In this document: one piece after another, positions 34,711 through 43,570 of the stretch
Numbering within the stretch: position 1 is the first letter of the stretch
How the letters are laid out: each line of letters begins with the position of its first letter
Assembly (NCBI RefSeq): GCF_004799285.1
Contig: NZ_SSND01000002.1
Span: 455,419 to 519,418, forward strand
Length of the DNA: 64,000 nucleotides
Reading direction: 5' to 3'
DNA from: Aliigemmobacter aestuarii
GTDB lineage: Bacteria > Pseudomonadota > Alphaproteobacteria > Rhodobacterales > Rhodobacteraceae
Made by a program: the position numbers and the translations under genes
The notes under the pieces: generated by a model
Database searches by the model: none
What the model was told of the DNA's origin: nothing
What the model saw: the letters and a program-made list of their open reading frames with translations, nothing else

Positions 34711-35151
34711 TCAGTCGACGAAACCGGCAATCATTCGGACTGCGTGTGCTGCCTCGGCGCCCTTCTTCACGAAATGCTCAAGGAAGAAAGCATGATGCGC
34801 TTCGGAGGGCTGGAAGTGATGCGGCGTGAGGCTGACCGAGAACGTCGGGACATCAGTCTGCATCTGGGCGTCCATAAGCCCCGTCACGACAGCCTGCGCC
34901 ACAAAATCATGTCGGTAGATACCACCGTCCACCACCAGTGCTGCAGCGACAATGGCGTCATAATCTCCGCTCTTGCCCAGCTTCTTTGCCAACAGGGGCA
35001 TTTCGAAAGCCCCTGGAACATCAAAAGCCGTAATTTCATGCGGCACGCCGGAACTGACCATGTCTTGCTGGAAACCGACCAGTGCCTGATCAACAATATC
35101 GGCATGCCAGCGCGCTTTGATGAAAGCGATCTTCAGTGTCTTTGTCGTCAT
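34711..35151 (-). CDS. ribH: 6,7-dimethyl-8-ribityllumazine synthase, type II
   Basis: A 146-residue enzyme of riboflavin synthesis. It condenses 5-amino-6-ribitylamino-uracil with 3,4-dihydroxy-2-butanone 4-phosphate. Visible marks are FIKARWHADIVDQALVGF at the N-terminus, DVPGAFEMPLLAKKL, and an acidic C-terminal helix region. The W and the short length match the RibH2 type known in Brucella and Mesorhizobium, not the common icosahedral RibH. The start at 35151 has a near-perfect AGGAGG eight bases upstream. It stands alone, without ribB, ribD or ribE nearby, and lies behind an FMN riboswitch. Confidence 0.93.
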   Translation of the reverse strand: MTTKTLKIAFIKARWHADIVDQALVGFQQDMVSSGVPHEITAFDVPGAFEMPLLAKKLGKSGDYDAIVAAALVVDGGIYRHDFVAQAVVTGLMDAQMQTDVPTFSVSLTPHHFQPSEAHHAFFLEHFVKKGAEAAHAVRMIAGFVD

Positions 35152-35225
35152 TGCGGAACCTCCTGTGTCCAGATCGGTCCCAAGGCGATATTGGTCGGTG
35201 CCGGCATAACGCACGATCCCGTCCA

Positions 35226-35348
35226 TTCTCTTCCATCCGGACTATACCGTCGGCCCCGGAGTTTCACCGGATCTGCTGACCCTCTGCCAAAGGCAGAAGC
35301 GCTCGCGGGCTGTAACCGCCGGTGGGGAGTTTCACCCCGCCCCGAGAA
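35226..35348 (-). ncRNA. FMN riboswitch (RFN element)
   Basis: On the minus strand, the closing stem TTCTC (35344-35348) pairs with GAGAA (35226-35230). Between them lie the conserved blocks GGCGGGGTGAAA, CCGGCGGTTACAGCCCGCGA, CAGAGGGT, GATCCGGTGAAACTCCGG and GCCGACGGTATAGTCCGGAT, in the RFN order. It lies 75 bases before the lumazine synthase start. No T-run terminator follows, so control at the ribosome binding site is the likely mode. Confidence 0.95.
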
Positions 35349-35673
35349 CGGTGGCACCATCTCTGCAGCAGACCGGAAACGCAAGTGCCCTTATCATCCT
35401 CATTCGCGCAATAGCGCACAGGCTCGGTTTGATCGGCCACAACGCGTGCGGGCTGTTCCCCCTCGACACCCATCCGGTGATGAAATGACGACGCTCTTTC
35501 CGCCGAAACGGGACCCGTTGGCCGCGTGCAGATTTGCCCGATCACTTCGACGAAGTTTCGACCCGGCCTTGCGAAAAGGGAACCCTTCAGGCAACGCCTG
35601 CAGGTCAGACAGCGCGCCACGCTTGCCATTGATCTTCCGGTCTCCGGCCGCAAGCCGATGACGGAACATCATC
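35349..35673 (-). other. Gene-free stretch upstream of the FMN riboswitch
   Basis: 325 bases between the end of an SDR gene and the riboswitch, all read on the minus strand. It must contain the promoter of the riboswitch transcript. A short AACGGG-AC-CCGTT dyad lies near 35506. No gene was recognised. Confidence 0.4.
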
Positions 35674-36462
35674 TTACCAGCAGCAGAAGCCCCCATCGAC
35701 CAAGAGGTCGACACCGGTCACGAAGCTTGCCGCATTCGATAACAGGAAAACGGCCGGACCCACCATTTCGTCGACATGCGCCATGCGTTGCATGGGGGTC
35801 TGTTCCTCGAACAGTTTGGTCTGGTGGACCATTTCGGGCCGGGTGTTCATCGGGGTCGCGGTATAGCCCGGGCTGATGGTGTTGACGCGAATGCCACGTC
35901 CCACCCATTCCATCGCCATGGACTTCGACATATGGATCACGCCGGCCTTGGAGGCGTTATAATGGCACTGCATCAGGCCGCGGTTCACGATGACGCCAGA
36001 CATTGATGCGATGTTCACGATGGCCCCACGCCCGTTCTTCAGCATGGCCCGCGACTCGGCCTGACAGGACAGGAAAACGCCTTTCAGGTTGATGTCCATC
36101 ATCGTCTGGAACTGGCTTTCCTCCATTTCCTCGGCGGGATTGGCGTTTGCGATGCCCGCCGCGTTGACAGCAAGGGTCAAAGGCCCAAGTTCGGCCTCAG
36201 TGCGCTGAACGGCATCATTCAGTGCCTGGGACGAAGTCACGTCGGCCGCAATCTGGATGCTCTTGCGACCTGCCGCAGCGATGAATTCCGCCGTCTTGGC
36301 CAGACCGTCATCCGTGCGGCGATCCAGAAGCGCGACATCGGCACCACACTGGGCAAGGCCAATGGCGATTCTTTGGCCAATTCCGCTGCCGGCGCCCGTG
36401 ACGAAAGCCACCTCGCCGCTAAGGTCGAACAACTGTGGGGCGTTCAGAGTGATGCCAGACAT
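35674..36462 (-). CDS. Short-chain dehydrogenase/reductase in a sugar/polyol operon
   Basis: A 262-residue classical SDR. The nucleotide-binding TGAGSGIG lies near residues 23-30, followed by NAAGIANA. The catalytic Ser lies in NIASMSG, and the YNASK pair near 160-164. ISPGYTATPMN and a C-terminal VDGGFCCW complete the fold. The start at 36462 is preferred to a TTG 7 codons upstream. It is the last gene of the transporter operon rbsC-rbsB-rbsA-SDR, 17 bases after the ATPase stop, which suggests it oxidises the imported compound (a polyol or sugar) or its product. The exact substrate cannot be told from sequence. Confidence 0.85.
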   Translation of the reverse strand: MSGITLNAPQLFDLSGEVAFVTGAGSGIGQRIAIGLAQCGADVALLDRRTDDGLAKTAEFIAAAGRKSIQIAADVTSSQALNDAVQRTEAELGPLTLAVNAAGIANANPAEEMEESQFQTMMDINLKGVFLSCQAESRAMLKNGRGAIVNIASMSGVIVNRGLMQCHYNASKAGVIHMSKSMAMEWVGRGIRVNTISPGYTATPMNTRPEMVHQTKLFEEQTPMQRMAHVDEMVGPAVFLLSNAASFVTGVDLLVDGGFCCW

Positions 36463-36479
36463 ATCGGTACTTTCTTCGT

Positions 36480-37967
36480 TCAAAGCGTTGCAAGTTCCAT
36501 GACGGACACGTCGTTCGCGTCATTCCGGTCAAGTATCCCGGCCTGGTTGCCTTGAGCCATGACCATGATCCGGTTTGAAACGCCAAGGACTTCTTCAAGA
36601 TCAGAGCTTACGACCACGACGGCGACGCCGTCCCGGGCCAGATCCATGATCAATTCGTAGATGGACGACCGTGCGCCCACATCGATCCCCCGCGTCGGTT
36701 CGTCGAGCACGACGACACGCGGCTTTCGCGCCAGCCATTTGGCCAGAACGACCTTCTGTTGATTGCCGCCGGAAAGCTCGCCGGCGTTTTGTGCGCCGTG
36801 TCCCTTGACCCCGAACTTGCGTATGAACGCGTCTGCGAAGGCTGACAGCTTCCGGTTGGTGATCCAGCCCGAATTGGTGAGCTCATCAAGGTTCGCATAG
36901 CCGATATTGTCTGCAATCGTGTGGTCAAGAACGACCCCCTGAAGCTTTCGGTCCTCGGGCACCAGGACTATGCCATGTCGGATCGCCTCTCGCGGAGAAC
37001 GAGGGGTTATTTCCTTCCCGTTCAGCTTCACGCTTCCTTGCGAGATGGGGTCCGCGCCAGTCAGGGCACGGACAAGCTCGGTGCGCCCGGCGCCCATCAA
37101 TCCCGCGATCCCGAAGACTTCCCCCGTCTTCACCGAAAAACTTATGTTTCGGAACGTGTTGTCGGGCGACGAAAGATTGGTCACCTCAAGCATGACTTCG
37201 TCAGATGGCGTCGGGATCGTCGGGAACATCCGTTCGAGGGAGCGCCCAACCATCGCTTCGACAATCGTTCGTACCGGGACATCCCCGCTGTCGAACTCCT
37301 GGACCTTGGCTCCATCTCGCATCACCACGATCCGGTCAGCGATCTGGCGGATTTCCTCAAGACGATGAGAAATATAGATGATCCCGACGCCCTCGGACTT
37401 CAGGCGCTCGATCTGACGGAACAGGAGTTGCGTCTCTTCGCCACCCAATGCGGCGGTTGGTTCATCCAGAATAAGAAGGCGCGCATTCAGGGTCAGCGCC
37501 TTGGCAATCTCGATCAGCTGTTGATTGGCAGTCGAAAGGCCATCCACTATGCGCGACGGCGGGATGTCCAGACCCAGCCGTTTCAGGCCGGACTGCGCCT
37601 TTTCTTCCATGGCTTTGCGGTCGATCCTGCCACCCGACATCAGATAGCGGCCAACGAAGACGTTTTCGGCGATCGACAACTGCGGCAGCAGCTTGAGCTC
37701 CTGGTGGATCATGCCGACGCCAGCATCCATCGCTTCGCGCGGAGTGGCCGGGGCGTATGCCGCCCCAAGCCATTTCATCTCGCCCGAGGTGGGCGAAACG
37801 GTTCCGGAAATGACGTTCGACAGTGTCGATTTTCCGGCCCCGTTTTCGCCAAGCAGCGCCACAACCTCTCCTGGAAAGATATCCAGATCGACGCCGTGAA
37901 GAACTTCGATCGACCCATACGATTTCCGGATGTCTCGAAGCGACAAGATCGGCGAGGGCTTCGTCAT
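36480..37967 (-). CDS. Sugar ABC transporter ATPase (RbsA/XylG type)
   Basis: A 495-residue double ATPase. The first half has Walker A GENGAGKST and Walker B LLILDEPTAAL; its signature is LSTANQQLIEIAKAL. The second half has the usual degenerate Walker A (GLMGAGRTE), signature LSGGNQQKVVLAKWL and Walker B VVVLDEPTRGIDVG. Both patterns are normal for CUT2 transporters of monosaccharides and polyols. It is followed by an SDR gene and preceded by the binding-protein gene. The substrate is unknown. Confidence 0.92.
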   Translation of the reverse strand: MTKPSPILSLRDIRKSYGSIEVLHGVDLDIFPGEVVALLGENGAGKSTLSNVISGTVSPTSGEMKWLGAAYAPATPREAMDAGVGMIHQELKLLPQLSIAENVFVGRYLMSGGRIDRKAMEEKAQSGLKRLGLDIPPSRIVDGLSTANQQLIEIAKALTLNARLLILDEPTAALGGEETQLLFRQIERLKSEGVGIIYISHRLEEIRQIADRIVVMRDGAKVQEFDSGDVPVRTIVEAMVGRSLERMFPTIPTPSDEVMLEVTNLSSPDNTFRNISFSVKTGEVFGIAGLMGAGRTELVRALTGADPISQGSVKLNGKEITPRSPREAIRHGIVLVPEDRKLQGVVLDHTIADNIGYANLDELTNSGWITNRKLSAFADAFIRKFGVKGHGAQNAGELSGGNQQKVVLAKWLARKPRVVVLDEPTRGIDVGARSSIYELIMDLARDGVAVVVVSSDLEEVLGVSNRIMVMAQGNQAGILDRNDANDVSVMELATL

Positions 37968-37989
37968 GGCGCAGCTGCCTTTCCGCGGA

Positions 37990-38928
37990 TTACGGGTGGT
38001 TTGCCACGAATTCGGCGGCGTTTTCGCAGGTCGTCAGCACAGCTTCAGAGACCTGGGACGCCGGAACTTCTTCGCCAGCGGCAACCGCGATGGCCGAGTC
38101 AACCGCCAACACACCCATGCGACGGGTGCTCTGGGTTGCGGTCACAACGAACGGGCCTTCGCACTTCGCCAGATATTCAAGCGCGGAACCGTCACCGTCG
38201 TAGCCGCCGATCACAACCTTGTCCGAGAGGTTCGCCACGTCAACCGCCTTGGCGGCACCCATCGCGATGCCATCGGCCTGACCAAAGATCATGGTGATGT
38301 CCGGGTTCGCGGTCAGCATGTTCTGCGTGATCGCAAAGCCTTCGTCGGCCGACCAGCGTTCGGTCCACTGCTGGTCAACCAGCTGAACGCCCGTGTTTTC
38401 GCTGATTGCCTTCATGCAGCCTTCCGTACGGTCGATTTCCGGCGTGGTGCCCTTCTGGCCGTGGATGATGACCATCTTGCCGCTGCCACCGGCGCGCTTG
38501 ATGATTTCGCTGCACACCTGGTAGGAGGAGTTCACGCCTTCGCCACCGATGAACGTGTCACCGGGCTCGCCCTCGGGGAAGCGGTCGACGTTGATGACCG
38601 GAATGCCGGCTTCACGGGCCAGACGGGTCGGCACCGCTGCCGCGGCAGCACCGGCCGGAATGTAGATGAAGGCATCGATGCCCTGGGTCATCAGATCCTG
38701 GACCTGGCTGACCTGGGTGGCGGTGTCATTTTTGGCATCGACGACGATGACCTCGATACCCTTTTCCTTGGCGTAGTTTTCGACACCAAGCTTGATCTGG
38801 TTGAAGAAGTCTGCCTGCAGGTTGGGAACCGCAAGACCGATCTTGGTGACGGCTTCCGCAGACGCCCCCATGGGCGAGAACAGTGCCGCACAAGCAGTCG
38901 CGGCCATCAGCACCTTCTTGAGTTTCAT
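37990..38928 (-). CDS. Sugar ABC transporter periplasmic binding protein (RbsB type)
   Basis: A 312-residue periplasmic-binding protein of the Peripla_BP_4 / RbsB group. The signal peptide covers residues 1-24 (cleavage at GASA-E). KIGLAVPNLQADFFNQIKLG opens the first lobe. DAFIYIPAGAAAAAVPTRLA and VINVDRFPEG are hinge and ligand-pocket segments. The start at 38928 is fixed by GGAGAAAC upstream. Ligands of this group are pentoses, tetritols and similar compounds. The neighbouring transketolase, kinase and dehydrogenases suggest a C4-C5 substrate. Confidence 0.92.
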   Translation of the reverse strand: MKLKKVLMAATACAALFSPMGASAEAVTKIGLAVPNLQADFFNQIKLGVENYAKEKGIEVIVVDAKNDTATQVSQVQDLMTQGIDAFIYIPAGAAAAAVPTRLAREAGIPVINVDRFPEGEPGDTFIGGEGVNSSYQVCSEIIKRAGGSGKMVIIHGQKGTTPEIDRTEGCMKAISENTGVQLVDQQWTERWSADEGFAITQNMLTANPDITMIFGQADGIAMGAAKAVDVANLSDKVVIGGYDGDGSALEYLAKCEGPFVVTATQSTRRMGVLAVDSAIAVAAGEEVPASQVSEAVLTTCENAAEFVANHP

Positions 38929-39016
38929 GTGTTTCTCCTCCGACATGAATTGGGGCATCCGATTGGCGAGAGGCCCCTCCCTGTTCGACGGTCGTTATCG
39001 GCCGTCGTCTTGCAAT

Positions 39017-39039
39017 CCAGGCAACGTGCGGCTGCCTGG
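39017..39039 (-). other. Hairpin in the rbsC-rbsB gap
   Basis: CCAGGCA (39017-39023) and TGCCTGG (39033-39039) are perfect arms in the 120-base gap between permease and binding-protein genes. A stem here could protect or separate the more strongly needed binding-protein mRNA. Confidence 0.4.
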
Positions 39040-39048
39040 AAAAGTTCG

Positions 39049-40026
39049 CTATTTCCGCTTCCGGAAGGTCTCGGCTGTCACAGCCAGCACGATCACAAGT
39101 CCGATGATCACTTGTTGCATGAAGGGCGAGACACTCAACAAATTCAGGCCGTTGCGCAAAACACCGATGATCAGGACCCCGATGATCGTGCCGCCGATGC
39201 CCCCGGTCCCGCCGGAAAGAGAGGTTCCTCCGATCACGACAGCTGCAATCGCATCAAGCTCGTATCCAACACCCGACGAAGGCTGAACCGAGTCGAGGCG
39301 CGCACCCAGAACGATGCCCGAGAGGCCCGCAAGAACACTGCAGACCACATAGACCATGATCGTCATCAAGGTGACGTTGATGCCTGCAAGTCGCGCCACT
39401 TCGGGGTTTCCGCCGATGGCATAAAGGGCGCGCCCGCCATACCGATACCTTTGGTAAAGGATGGCGATGAGGAACACGCCGAACATCAGGGCGACCGTCA
39501 TAGTCAGAAAGCCACCATACCGGATGATGGCCGAAAGGTTGAACCAGGCAGGAAACCCGATGATCTGCTGGCCATTCGTGATCATGCTGGCAAGGCCGCG
39601 CGCGATCGACATCATGGCAAGCGTCGCGATGAAGGCAGGCACGTTGAAGCGCGTTATCAGGACGCCGGCAACAAGCCCGTTCAGCGCCGCCACCACAAGC
39701 GCCGCCGGGATCGCTATGCCCATCGCCAAGCCGGCTTCGACGTGCAGGTACCCCATCACCATCATCGTCAGGGCCATCACCGACCCGACGGCCAGATCGA
39801 TACCGCCGATCAGAATCACAAACGTCATGCCCACGGCCATGATCCCGAGCACCGTGATCTGATCGAGGATGTTCAGGAAGTTCCGAACAGAAAAGAAAGT
39901 ATCCGTCCAGAATGTCAGGAAGAGACACAGCACAATCAGTCCGATCAGCGGACCGGTGGCCCCTTTCATTGATCCCAGGATCTGGAAACCACCATTGTGG
40001 GTTCGCCCTCGCGTTTCTGTCGTCAT
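39049..40026 (-). CDS. Sugar ABC transporter permease (RbsC type)
   Basis: A 325-residue inner-membrane permease with about 8-10 hydrophobic segments. Motifs of the CUT2 permeases are clear: GMTFVILIGGIDLAVGSVMAL, NGLVAGVLITRFNVPAFIATL, and GRALYAIGGNPEVARLAGI, the loop facing the ATPase. SLSGGTGGIGGTIIG lies near the end. The start at 40026 follows AGGGGGG. It is the first gene of the minus-strand operon rbsC-rbsB-rbsA-SDR and diverges from the transketolase genes. Confidence 0.93.
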   Translation of the reverse strand: MTTETRGRTHNGGFQILGSMKGATGPLIGLIVLCLFLTFWTDTFFSVRNFLNILDQITVLGIMAVGMTFVILIGGIDLAVGSVMALTMMVMGYLHVEAGLAMGIAIPAALVVAALNGLVAGVLITRFNVPAFIATLAMMSIARGLASMITNGQQIIGFPAWFNLSAIIRYGGFLTMTVALMFGVFLIAILYQRYRYGGRALYAIGGNPEVARLAGINVTLMTIMVYVVCSVLAGLSGIVLGARLDSVQPSSGVGYELDAIAAVVIGGTSLSGGTGGIGGTIIGVLIIGVLRNGLNLLSVSPFMQQVIIGLVIVLAVTAETFRKRK

Positions 40027-40116
40027 TGCGCCCGCCCCCCTCGCTGCCCCAGGAATTGATCGACGGCATAAATATTCAATATCGGTTGATAATGCGTAAC
40101 TTATCCGAAGAAGGGC

Positions 40117-40211
40117 TGTCAATCATCTTTTTCCGCCTTGCTCCTAGCCGCCATGCCCATTTTAGCTTGACAGAAAGCCCGCAACTGCAACTATATTACT
40201 AATTGTATAAT
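40117..40211. promoter_or_regulatory. Divergent promoter region of the sugar island
   Basis: Minus side: TTGACA (complement of 40117-40122) faces the permease gene. Plus side: TTGACA at 40167-40172 and TATATT at 40192-40197 (19-base spacer); a perfect TATAAT lies at 40206-40211. AATT-GTAT-AATT around the latter is a small palindrome that could be the SorC operator. The segment is much more AT-rich than its flanks. Confidence 0.5.
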
Positions 40212-40230
40212 TATGCACACGAGGAACTCC

Positions 40231-41040
40231 ATGCAGCCGAACGATCTCGAGCGCATCGCCCGACAGATCCGCCTACGCGATCTGCAGGCGGTTTATGAAG
40301 CTGGCGCAGGACACATTGGCGGCGAAATGTCGGCAACCGACATCCTCACTGCGCTTTACTTCAAGGTGCTGCGTGTGTGGCCGGAGCAGCCAAAGCATCC
40401 CGAAAGGGATCGCTTCGTCCTTTCGAAGGGGCACGTCGCGCTTGCCCTCTATGTCACCCTGGCGAAACGTGGTTTCATCCCCGAGGAAGAAATCCACACT
40501 TTCCTCAAACCGCATTCGCGCCTGAACGGACATCCGAATTGCAACAAGGTGCCAGGGGTGGAGACCAATACAGGGCCGCTTGGTCATGGCTTGCCGGTGG
40601 CGGTCGGCATGGCACTTGCAGCGAAGTTGCGCGGCGCAACGTACCATACCTATGTGCTGACCGGTGATGGCGAAATGCAGGAAGGTTCGAACTGGGAGGC
40701 TATCAGCTCCGCCGCCCAGTTCGGGTTGAATAACTTGACCCTGATCATCGACCACAACCGTTTTCAGCAAGGCGCGGCCCTGAAAGACACCAACGACCTC
40801 GCCCCCTTTGCGTCGAAACTTGTGGCGTTTGGCTGGGACGTGACCGAGATCAACGGCAACGAAATGGCAGAAATCGTGCCCGCCCTGGAAAAGCGAACGG
40901 CCCGGCCTCATTGCATCGTCGCGCATACCAACAAGGGCCACGGCATCTCTTTCATGCAGGATCGTGTGGACTGGCATCACCGCGTTCCTAACGCCGAGCA
41001 GTACCAGATTGCGCTTGCTGAACTTTCGGAGACCTTGTGA
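40231..41040 (+). CDS. Transketolase, N-terminal (TPP-binding) subunit
   Basis: A 269-residue protein covering only the first half of a transketolase. Marks are AGAGHIGGEMSATDILTALYF, RDRFVLSKGHVALALY, GPLGHGLPVAVGMALA and the TPP/metal motif GDGEMQEGSNWEA. The start at 40231 (GAGGAA upstream) is better than the ATG at 40213. Split transketolases of this kind serve special catabolic pathways, for example apulose-4-phosphate cleavage. The partner subunit follows with a one-base overlap. The substrate is not determined here. Confidence 0.92.
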   Translation: MQPNDLERIARQIRLRDLQAVYEAGAGHIGGEMSATDILTALYFKVLRVWPEQPKHPERDRFVLSKGHVALALYVTLAKRGFIPEEEIHTFLKPHSRLNGHPNCNKVPGVETNTGPLGHGLPVAVGMALAAKLRGATYHTYVLTGDGEMQEGSNWEAISSAAQFGLNNLTLIIDHNRFQQGAALKDTNDLAPFASKLVAFGWDVTEINGNEMAEIVPALEKRTARPHCIVAHTNKGHGISFMQDRVDWHHRVPNAEQYQIALAELSETL

Positions 41041-42008
41041 TGAACGCTATCGCCACCCCCGCAAAACTGCATGACTGCCGGGACGCCTTCGTCGCGGTCC
41101 TGGAACGGCTCGGCGCCGAAAATCCGAACGTCGTTGCGGTGTGCAACGACTCGGTCGGATCGTCGAAACTTGGCGGTTTCAAGTCGAAGTTCCCCGAACG
41201 GCTTGTCAATGTCGGCATTGCCGAACAGAACATGGTCGGGGTCGGCGCCGGGCTGGCAAATGGGGGGCTTCTTCCTTTTGTATGCGGGGCCTCGTGCTTT
41301 CTGACGGGCCGCTCGCTTGAGCAGGTCAAGGCAGACATTGCCTACTCGAATGCCAATGTGAAATTGGTCGGGATTTCGTCCGGCATGGCTTACGGTGAAC
41401 TCGGCCCAACCCACCACTCCATCGAAGACTTCGCGTGGACCAGGGTCTTGCCCAACCTTCCTGTGATCGCCCCCTGCGACTCGATCGAGACGGCTGCTGC
41501 CGTGGAGTGGGCGGCAAACTATCCCGGGCCTGTGTTCCTGCGCCTTTCCCGCGTGGGGGTCCCGGACCTTTTGCCCGCGGGGCATGTGTTCCAGATGGGC
41601 AAGGCAAACCTGCTGCGGGATGGCGACGCGGTGACGCTGATCGCCAACGGCACCCTGACCCATCGCATGATGAAGGCGGCCGAGATTCTGGCCACCGAGG
41701 GCATCCAGGCGCGTGTATTGAACATGGCCACCGTCCGTCCGATCGACGTGGAAGCGGTGGTCGCAGCCGTGCGGGATACCGGTGCGATCCTGACGGCCGA
41801 GGAACACTCCGTCTTCGGCGGCCTGGGTTCAGCCATCGCCGAAGTCGTCGTCGCGGAAGCCCCCGCTCCGATGAAGATCCTGGGCGTTCCAGGCATCTTC
41901 GCGCCGACCGGCTCGGCCGAGTTCCTGCTCGATGAGTTCGGAATGGCGCCCTCTGCCGTCGCCGAAGCCGCCAAGTCCCTGCTTGCCCGCAAGTCCGGCC
42001 GCGCTTGA
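41040..42008 (+). CDS. Transketolase, C-terminal (pyrimidine-binding) subunit
   Basis: A 322-residue second half of a split transketolase. The pyrimidine domain has NVGIAEQNMVGVGAGLANGG, with the Glu that activates TPP, and GPTHHSIEDFAWTRVLP. The C-terminal domain has VLNMATVRPIDVEAVVAA and AEEHSVFGGLGSAIAEV. The start is the ATG at 41040, overlapping the first subunit's stop by one base; a GTG directly before it is less likely. Together the subunits transfer a two-carbon ketol unit from a ketose phosphate to an aldose phosphate. Confidence 0.92.
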   Translation: MNAIATPAKLHDCRDAFVAVLERLGAENPNVVAVCNDSVGSSKLGGFKSKFPERLVNVGIAEQNMVGVGAGLANGGLLPFVCGASCFLTGRSLEQVKADIAYSNANVKLVGISSGMAYGELGPTHHSIEDFAWTRVLPNLPVIAPCDSIETAAAVEWAANYPGPVFLRLSRVGVPDLLPAGHVFQMGKANLLRDGDAVTLIANGTLTHRMMKAAEILATEGIQARVLNMATVRPIDVEAVVAAVRDTGAILTAEEHSVFGGLGSAIAEVVVAEAPAPMKILGVPGIFAPTGSAEFLLDEFGMAPSAVAEAAKSLLARKSGRA

Positions 42009-42080
42009 AAAGGCCTCGGCCTGCAGGGGCGCGACTTTCCTCCCGTGGTCGCGCCCCACATATTTCCTCCCGGAGCTGAT

Positions 42081-43550
42081 ATGACCCGAGCCATCCTCGC
42101 CATCGATCAGGGCACCACGAATTCGAAGGCCGTCCTGGTTTCACCTGAGGGGTCGATCCTTTCGCGCGGGTCGGCAGCCGTGGGCATCGAGCATCCAAAG
42201 CCGGGCTGGGTTGAACAAGATCCGCTGCGGATCTGGGCATCTGTGCAGGAGGCAATCGCGCAATGTCTGGCAAACGGTCCGGCTGTCGAAATTCTTGGAG
42301 TGGCAATTTCCAATCAGCGTGAATCTGTAACGGTCTGGGACGCGGTGAGCGGCGCTCCTCTCGGTCCTGTGGTCAGTTGGCAGTGCCGTCGGACCTCTGC
42401 GGTATGTGCAGAGCTGATAGAAGCCGGACATGCCCCAAGGGTGCAAGACCTGACCGGGCTTCCGATTGATCCGATGTTTCCGGGCCCCAAGATGAAATGG
42501 CTGCTGGATCGCGTCCAAGAAGGGGTGGATGCGCGCGTCGGCACGATCGATTCCTGGCTGATCCATTGCCTGACCGATGGCAAGGTTCATGGCTGCGATG
42601 CATCCAATGCTGCCAGAAGCCAGCTGTTCGATCTGAATCGTCAGGAATGGAGCGACGAGCTTTGCACGCTTTTCGGCGTTCCGAGGGCTTGCTTGCCGGA
42701 AGTGCACGACAGCGCGTCCGTTTTCGGCGTGACCCGCGGTGTTGCCGGGCTGCGAGACGGCACACCTATTGCCGCGGCCATCGGTGACAGTCATGCGGCA
42801 TTGTTCGGTCACGGCGCATTCCGTCCGGGCGACGGAAAAGTAACATTCGGCACCGGATCCTCGATCATGACCACCTTGCCGGGGTTCATTGCGCCGCAAG
42901 GCGGCATCACCACCACGATCGCATGGTCGATCAACGGGACACCGACCTATGCCTTCGAGGGGAACATTCTGGTTTCCGCTGCCGCCCTGCCATGGATGGT
43001 CGAGATGCTGGGGCTGGAAGATGTGCAGGCGCTGACCGACCTGGCCGCAACGGCAGAGCCCGGTGGCCCGGGTTTTGTGCCGGCCTTTGTCGGCCTTGGC
43101 GCGCCGCATTGGCATGCCGAGGCCCGCGCCCTGTTCTGTGGCATTACCTTCAACACATCGCGGGCGCAGATGGCGCGGTCGGTGACTGACTCCATCGCAT
43201 TCCAGGCGCATGACGTGTTCGCTGTCATGTCGAGCCAGTCGCCAGCGCCGTTGGGCAGGCTCTTTGCCGATGGCGGGCCAAGCAAGAATACCTTCCTCAT
43301 GCAATGTGTCTCCGACACCCTGAATCATCCGTTGATCCAGTGCGATGCCCCCGAGGCGTCAGCAATAGGGGCGGCCTATCTCGCTGGCCTGTCGCTGGGA
43401 GTCTGGTCAGGCCTCGATGACATCGCGGCCCTTCCGCGTCATGACAATGAACTGCATCCGCGGCCAGGCGATGCCGCGGCCCGGCTGGCCGTTTGGCGGG
43501 ACGCGATCCAACGCTCGACCTTGGAAACGTCTTCATTTAAGCGTGAATAA
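42081..43550 (+). CDS. FGGY-family carbohydrate kinase (glycerol-kinase-like)
   Basis: A 489-residue kinase. The N-terminal phosphate-binding AIDQGTTNSKAVLV, SWQCRRTSAVC, GTIDSWLIHCLTDG and the second ATP motif FGTGSSIMTTLPG are present. LFADGGPSKNTFLMQCVSDTLNHPL is the usual adenosine-contacting block near residue 400. It resembles glycerol kinase in the first 60 residues, but its place in a transketolase/SDR operon suggests a ketose or polyol substrate. It would phosphorylate the product of an SDR so that transketolase can cleave it. The start at 42081 has GGAGCTG upstream. Confidence 0.88.
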   Translation: MTRAILAIDQGTTNSKAVLVSPEGSILSRGSAAVGIEHPKPGWVEQDPLRIWASVQEAIAQCLANGPAVEILGVAISNQRESVTVWDAVSGAPLGPVVSWQCRRTSAVCAELIEAGHAPRVQDLTGLPIDPMFPGPKMKWLLDRVQEGVDARVGTIDSWLIHCLTDGKVHGCDASNAARSQLFDLNRQEWSDELCTLFGVPRACLPEVHDSASVFGVTRGVAGLRDGTPIAAAIGDSHAALFGHGAFRPGDGKVTFGTGSSIMTTLPGFIAPQGGITTTIAWSINGTPTYAFEGNILVSAAALPWMVEMLGLEDVQALTDLAATAEPGGPGFVPAFVGLGAPHWHAEARALFCGITFNTSRAQMARSVTDSIAFQAHDVFAVMSSQSPAPLGRLFADGGPSKNTFLMQCVSDTLNHPLIQCDAPEASAIGAAYLAGLSLGVWSGLDDIAALPRHDNELHPRPGDAAARLAVWRDAIQRSTLETSSFKRE

Positions 43551-43570
43551 AAATTCACTTTGGAGGGGAC

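Noticed and set aside
35264..35653. A 129-codon minus-strand frame over the riboswitch region
   Set aside because: It runs through the RFN element, which is a structured RNA. There is no ribosome binding site or recognisable product.
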